Below, one piece after another: positions 5,781 through 5,809 of a stretch of 5,809 nucleotides of DNA (position 1 is the first letter of the stretch; each line of letters opens with the position of its first letter). The stretch comes from an uncultured Actinomycetes bacterium (GTDB taxonomy: Bacteria > Actinomycetota > Actinomycetes > Nanopelagicales > Nanopelagicaceae). The notes beneath the pieces are model-generated. The model was not told where the DNA came from, searched no databases, and saw nothing but the letters and a program-made list of their open reading frames with translations. The DNA lies in NCBI GenBank assembly GCA_903867285.1, contig CAIPQX010000122.1, positions 1 through 5,809 of the forward strand. The letters are read 5' to 3'. The position numbers and the translations under genes are program-made.

Positions 5781-5809
5781 GGGCTGGTCTTCCACCAATC
5801 CGGGAGCGC
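5771..5809 (-). CDS. 3' end of an upstream gene, probably DUF501
   Basis: Reading the minus strand from the right edge, one frame gives the last 12 codons of a protein, ALPDWWKTSPCE, then TAG at 5771-5773. The LP-x-WW-x(3)-PC ending resembles, from memory, the C-termini of actinobacterial DUF501 proteins, and DUF501 genes commonly lie just before ppx. The stop overlaps the ppx start by 10 bp, typical of tight coupling. The fragment is too short for proof; another frame is also open here. Confidence 0.42.
   Translation of the reverse strand, partial: ALPDWWKTSPCE
5788..5793 (-). promoter_or_regulatory. Ribosome binding site supporting the ppx ATG start
   Basis: Minus-strand GGAAGA lies 7 nt before ATG at 5780 and favours it over TTG at 5798. 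It falls within the last codons of the upstream ORF, as expected for translationally coupled genes. Confidence 0.5.

Overview
The window looks like compact chromosomal DNA from a medium-GC actinobacterium, possibly a streamlined planktonic lineage such as the freshwater Nanopelagicales (acI). The main support is the right end: a short (~304 aa) Ppx/GppA phosphatase preceded by what looks like the last codons of a DUF501 gene, an arrangement known from actinobacterial eno-divIC-DUF501-ppx loci. GTG/TTG starts, overlapping genes, gaps of 0-105 bp and apparently leaderless promoters agree with this. The genus assignment is inference. I see no rRNA, tRNA, CRISPR array, insertion sequence, riboswitch or strong hairpin terminator, and no gene-free stretch longer than about 110 bp.

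Layout. Positions 1-2166 (minus strand) hold a two- or three-gene transport unit read right to left: a CPA2-type cation/proton antiporter (1078-2166), a doubtful 67-codon ORF with a good ribosome binding site (866-1069), and a DUF318/UPF0718 permease carrying the Cys-Ser-Cys motif (start near 972, running off the left edge). Positions 2193-4231 (plus strand) hold a class III PLP-dependent aminotransferase of the glutamate-1-semialdehyde-aminomutase-like group, whose stop codon overlaps the start of a YczE-like (COG2364) membrane protein. Positions 4181-5809 (minus strand) hold a housekeeping unit: the DUF501 tail, ppx, and a family 5 iron-sulfur uracil-DNA glycosylase overlapping the end of ppx. 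The YczE-like gene and the glycosylase gene collide tail to tail with a 51-bp overlap.

The antiporter and the aminotransferase diverge from a gap of only 26 bp. That gap holds two back-to-back TANNNT -10 elements, one per strand, each 6-7 nt from its start codon. Neither start has a convincing Shine-Dalgarno sequence at normal spacing, so both mRNAs are probably leaderless. This near-symmetric divergent promoter is the most interesting regulatory structure here.

How the genes may work together: the antiporter and permease form a membrane ion or metal(loid) transport unit, and the aminotransferase and YczE-like protein are probably co-translated, so the membrane protein may move a substrate or product of the enzyme. 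Sharing one promoter could link the two units. All individual families are known. Any novelty lies in the pairing and the promoter architecture, and the substrates cannot be read from the sequence.
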